Below are positions 61,007 to 64,000 of a DNA stretch of 64,000 nucleotides, piece by piece. The translations under genes and the position numbers were made by a program. Source of the DNA: Linanthus parryae (taxonomy: Eukaryota > Streptophyta > Magnoliopsida > Ericales > Polemoniaceae). The notes below the pieces were generated by a model. That model saw nothing but the letters and a program-made list of their open reading frames with translations, was not told the DNA's origin and made no database searches. The stretch lies in contig JALGPY010000007.1 in NCBI GenBank assembly GCA_023055425.1, forward strand, positions 19,788,001-19,852,000, read 5' to 3'. Each line of letters starts with the position of its first letter. Within the stretch, counting starts at the first letter, position 1.

Positions 61007-61313
61007 AAAGAGAGCCTCGTCCTTGAAGCTAGAGTCGATAAGTCTCAGAAAGGTTCTAAAGTCCACGCGCAACACTTATCGTGTCGACAGACAAAACTAA
61101 ATAAGCAGATAGCAAGCATCACAGATAATCACATCAAATAGCAATTCAGCTAATAGGACTCACAGCAACACACCTAGCATATAAGGACATAAGTTATCCC
61201 GCAGACCCCGACTTGTTCAATTTTATTACCGGTTTTAGTTGTCCTATATCCACATTAATTTTGAAAATCTTATTTTAGTTGAAATCGAAGGGTCGTACTA
61301 ACTTAGAACCGTC

Positions 61314-61326
61314 GGCTCTGATACCA
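61314..61326 (-). other. Primer binding site for initiator tRNA-Met
   Basis: On the minus strand TGGTATCAGAGCC begins two bases after the end of the 5' LTR at 61329. Confidence 0.85.
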
Positions 61327-61328
61327 AC

Positions 61329-62612
61329 TGAAACTCCCCCTTTATCATAAGGGATGCCTCCGCCAGAGGAGATGAGCCTCATTGGGAACGGATAAGGGTC
61401 GTTGGTTCATAGCTGGTACAACCATCGATAACTTAAAACATAATTTATTACAATTTCAATACAAACAGTGATAGCATTTGAAAATCCATGAAATTCAATA
61501 TTTTATGACATGTAATGAAATACTATGTGTTTTATGTTCTAAACATCAAGCCTCCTATCCAACTGTGTCGTGAACGTCCCCCACCTCGATAGCCAACCTG
61601 CGGTTTGAAAATAGCAAAAGCCGACGCAGTTTTTATAGAAAATGATCAGAAAACGGCTAAGTAAGCTAACACCCATAGCACGTAAACAGATTATGAGACA
61701 TGTGACAGGAATAACAATCTCCCTAATAAAATATCAGATATTCGTGGGGATAACGTTCTCGTTGATTTGATGTGTTATTCTTCGTAACGATCTCAAATTT
61801 CGTATTTCGACCCAAAGACGTGGACCATCTTGGGAAATCACTTTTAATAGCATTTCGCAATATCACTTTAATTCTCAAGATAATAACTTTCACTTTTCTC
61901 AACGATAAGATAATCTAGTTCAGGAGTTCATTTTACCAACTAGTTGATACGGGGCGTGATCATATCCAATCCACAACCGCTTTCTCATAATGTGCAAAAG
62001 CACTACCATAACCATAACTCAATCACAGGAGGTTCGCATCATAGCGCCTCATAACCATAACATAATCAAAAAGAGGTCCGCATCACAACGCCTCAAAATC
62101 TCATAACAGTAACCAATCACAATATGTCTAAAATGTATCGTATCAGGGATATGGCACAAACCCACGCACAACAATTTCCACTTTACATAATTACGTCTTT
62201 TCTTCCAAGATATCACAAGATGTAAATCGGGAGCTCCAGGTAAAGCCGGTGGGGAAATTTTCATAATAATCGATGTATGATAGTGAGATATATATTATTT
62301 GGCCAATAAGTGAGCGGTGTGCTACTTTTGGATAGTCGTGACCCGTGAAATAGGTAATCCTTGCCTAATATGGTAGTCATGATTGGAACGGTACTTTCTT
62401 GTTTCACAATTGAATTTAGTCGTTCTTCTTTCGGATTCGTTATTTGGGATTTGAATTACCAATTTCAAACGGTACTTCAAGTAGAGTATTTCAAAAAACA
62501 AGTAAATAACTCAAATAAAGCATGTATAGTAGTATTTCACAAATAACACACGTGATACACGAAAGAATGAAACGCACACGAGGCTAGGCATATTAACTTA
62601 CCGTAATCAACA
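61329..62612 (-). repeat. 5' LTR, truncated at its start
   Basis: Aligns with 58090-59372 along its length (same landmarks CATAAGGGATGCCTCCG, CGTGGGGATAACGTTCTCG and CTTACCGTAATC), then similarity stops. About 1.6 kb present in the other LTR is missing. Confidence 0.75.
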
Positions 62613-62720
62613 AGACATATGTATGCCGTGAGTAAATCTACCAAGCGGATGAGATTTCCAGGGTGAATGGAGTGACATCCTGCCATAGAAGTATGATGCG
62701 CATGCTGTATAATTAAACAG

Positions 62721-62738
62721 CCCCCCCCCCCCCCCCGT
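62721..62738. repeat. Poly-C tract
   Basis: An uninterrupted run of about 18 C residues, preceded by AAACAG. Exact length may suffer from sequencing error. Confidence 0.8.
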
Positions 62739-62769
62739 ATTGTGGATGCCTCACCTCATGAAGACAATA

Positions 62770-64000
62770 CAATTTTCTATGTAACTTAACTTCACATGTC
62801 ACATCCCCCTCCCGCCGATCCCGATTAGCGATTAATAAAACTTTGCGTTAACGGGAGGAGGGCGCGACATGCCGGTGCGGCATCGACTCGTCGAGAGGCT
62901 AAACGAGTTATTTTAAAAGTCGTGACAAAAGATTGTATTTGAAAAAGTTTGCAGAAGCGTAAATAACAAATTGCTTGGGGTCGTCTTGATAAAGAATTTG
63001 AATTGTAAAAATTCCTCAAGAAAAGAAAGTTTGAACTTGGAAATAAATACATTTTAGCCCTCTCGACTCATAACATAAATAGAGCATAACTCGGGAAAGG
63101 TACTAGGTATCATACAATGGCTCATACAAGGTCGTGCATACATAATTACATAAATTTTACACTCTAACCAAAAAAGTTAAGAACATGTATTGTACAATTT
63201 CTCTAAGTCTTCTAACATATTTGCAAAATTTAAGCACATAAACATCATCCGTCCAACAAGCCATCACATCAAGTTAACGTAAAGCTACTTCTTGCTTCTT
63301 ACGTGTCCTTATAACCTGAAAAGAAAGTTAATTTTAAAGGGGTGAGCTCAACTAGCTCAGTGAGTTACATCTACGCCCCTCCGTAGGTTTGGAAAACCAA
63401 AAAGGGATACTTTTCCCATGGAGCGACATGAACATAAGGCATAGTCATACATACATATACTTGTGAAAATTCAAAGAGCATGACATTCATAAAACATAAC
63501 TTGTATCGTAAAGAAAGCGTAACGTAATGCATAACTTCGGACTGTTGAAACCGTATTGTTCCAAGTAGGAACTTTGCTTTGTCTCACGTGGAGACCATAA
63601 CGTACTTGAACATGCTTGCTTATTTTCTTATCTTATGGCCCGTGTAACCTTCGTGACTTAACATAACGTAGGGGCACGTCCATCGCGACGGCTCGTGAGG
63701 CGACGCGTTGCCTGCTTGTATTGCCCCGGCAAAAGGGTCGTAGCCTGCCTATACCCGACAGGGGGTTTCACTACGGTAACTGTGGCCTTTCTGAAAACGT
63801 GTTTTATCTTATGAAACGTTAATTTTCTTTGTTAGCATCCATGGGGCATAAACATTTTACTTGAGTAAAGAAAACATACATACATAATATAGGGACGACA
63901 TGAACATACATAAGCTTGTAAGAAAATTGAGGTTCGGTACAAACTTCTGGAGGTAGGGTAACTCACCTTGCGAGCTTAATCCATTTATTTAACATTCCTT
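62770..64000 (-). mobile_element. Probable Ty3/gypsy LTR sequence, continuing out of the window
   Basis: On the minus strand a GGCGGGAGGGGGA purine tract precedes TGTGACATGTGAAG near 62796, like a polypurine tract with an LTR start. The plus strand further right has GGGGTGAGCTCAACTAGCTCAGTGAG-type sequence (63340-63365), a pattern common in LTRs of plant gypsy elements. No coding region is seen. The element is not resolved because it leaves the window. Confidence 0.4.

Larger units (their letters stand above)
58090..62612 (-). mobile_element. LTR retrotransposon derivative with gag-pol deleted (minus orientation)
   Basis: A direct repeat of about 1.28 kb (58090-59372 and 61329-62612, mostly identical) marks two LTRs. 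Read on the minus strand, the right copy ends in TTTCA and is followed after two bases by TGGTATCAGAGCC, matching the 3' end of initiator tRNA-Met (a primer binding site). A purine tract AAGCGGGGAAGGA sits directly before TGTAACACCCCG, a typical Ty3/gypsy LTR start. The 3' LTR is therefore 60993 down to 58090 (2904 bp, TG...CA), and the 5' LTR (61329-62612) lacks its beginning. The interior is only 335 bp. No 5-bp target duplication was found, consistent with rearrangement at the right end. Confidence 0.8.

Overview
The window is nuclear DNA from a flowering plant, most likely a eudicot. It is AT-rich, its genes have many short exons with canonical GT..AG introns, it encodes plant-only protein families (DUF639, CRWN/NMCP), and it is crowded with plant transposons: hAT, Tourist, Stowaway-like, Helitron, SINE, RTE-type LINE and Ty3/gypsy-like LTR. 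I cannot name the species.

Three complete protein-coding genes were reconstructed exon by exon, each with a reading frame that closes exactly. (1) 7692-20819 (+): a DUF639 membrane protein, 10 exons, 740 aa. (2) 31854-43068 (+): a p300/CBP-type histone acetyltransferase (HAC family), 14 coding exons, 1512 aa, with a 5'UTR intron and a G-box/TATA promoter near 29050. (3) 45436-53430 (-): a CRWN1/NMCP1-type nuclear lamina-like coiled-coil protein, 8 exons, 1157 aa. Genes 2 and 3 are convergent, with about 2.4 kb between their stop codons. One acetylates chromatin and the other shapes the nuclear periphery, but nothing in the sequence links their regulation. A fourth, partial locus (2030-5059, +) is the C-terminal anticodon-binding end of cytosolic arginyl-tRNA synthetase. 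It keeps introns and frame but has no catalytic part, so it is best read as a truncated duplicate. A possible gene start on the minus strand (about 797-1036) is unidentified.

Layout: 1-1.5 kb possible unidentified minus gene; 2-5 kb ArgRS remnant; 5.9-7.5 kb transposon cluster (two nested Helitrons, a SINE, a long perfect-stem foldback, a MITE); 7.7-20.8 kb DUF639 gene, with a 4.5-kb first intron holding a tandem duplication, a LINE remnant and two hAT MITEs, and a 3.0-kb last intron holding a Tourist element inside a SINE; 21-24 kb mostly unassigned; 24.2-27.7 kb a 3.5-kb hAT transposon with 8-bp target duplications and a disabled transposase; 28.7 kb a SINE; 29-43 kb HAC gene; 43-45.4 kb intergenic DNA with two short tandem duplications; 45.4-53.7 kb CRWN gene; 53.8-57 kb MITEs and two non-autonomous hAT elements, one possibly carrying a captured gene fragment; 58-62.6 kb an LTR retrotransposon in minus orientation whose gag-pol is gone; 62.8-64 kb probable further LTR sequence.

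I found no new gene system. The most distinctive observations are a 3 x 41-residue repeat in the HAC protein rich in SUMO-consensus-like motifs, the transposon nests with readable insertion order, the LTR element with a 335-bp interior between kilobase-scale LTRs, and a GC-AG intron in the CRWN gene.
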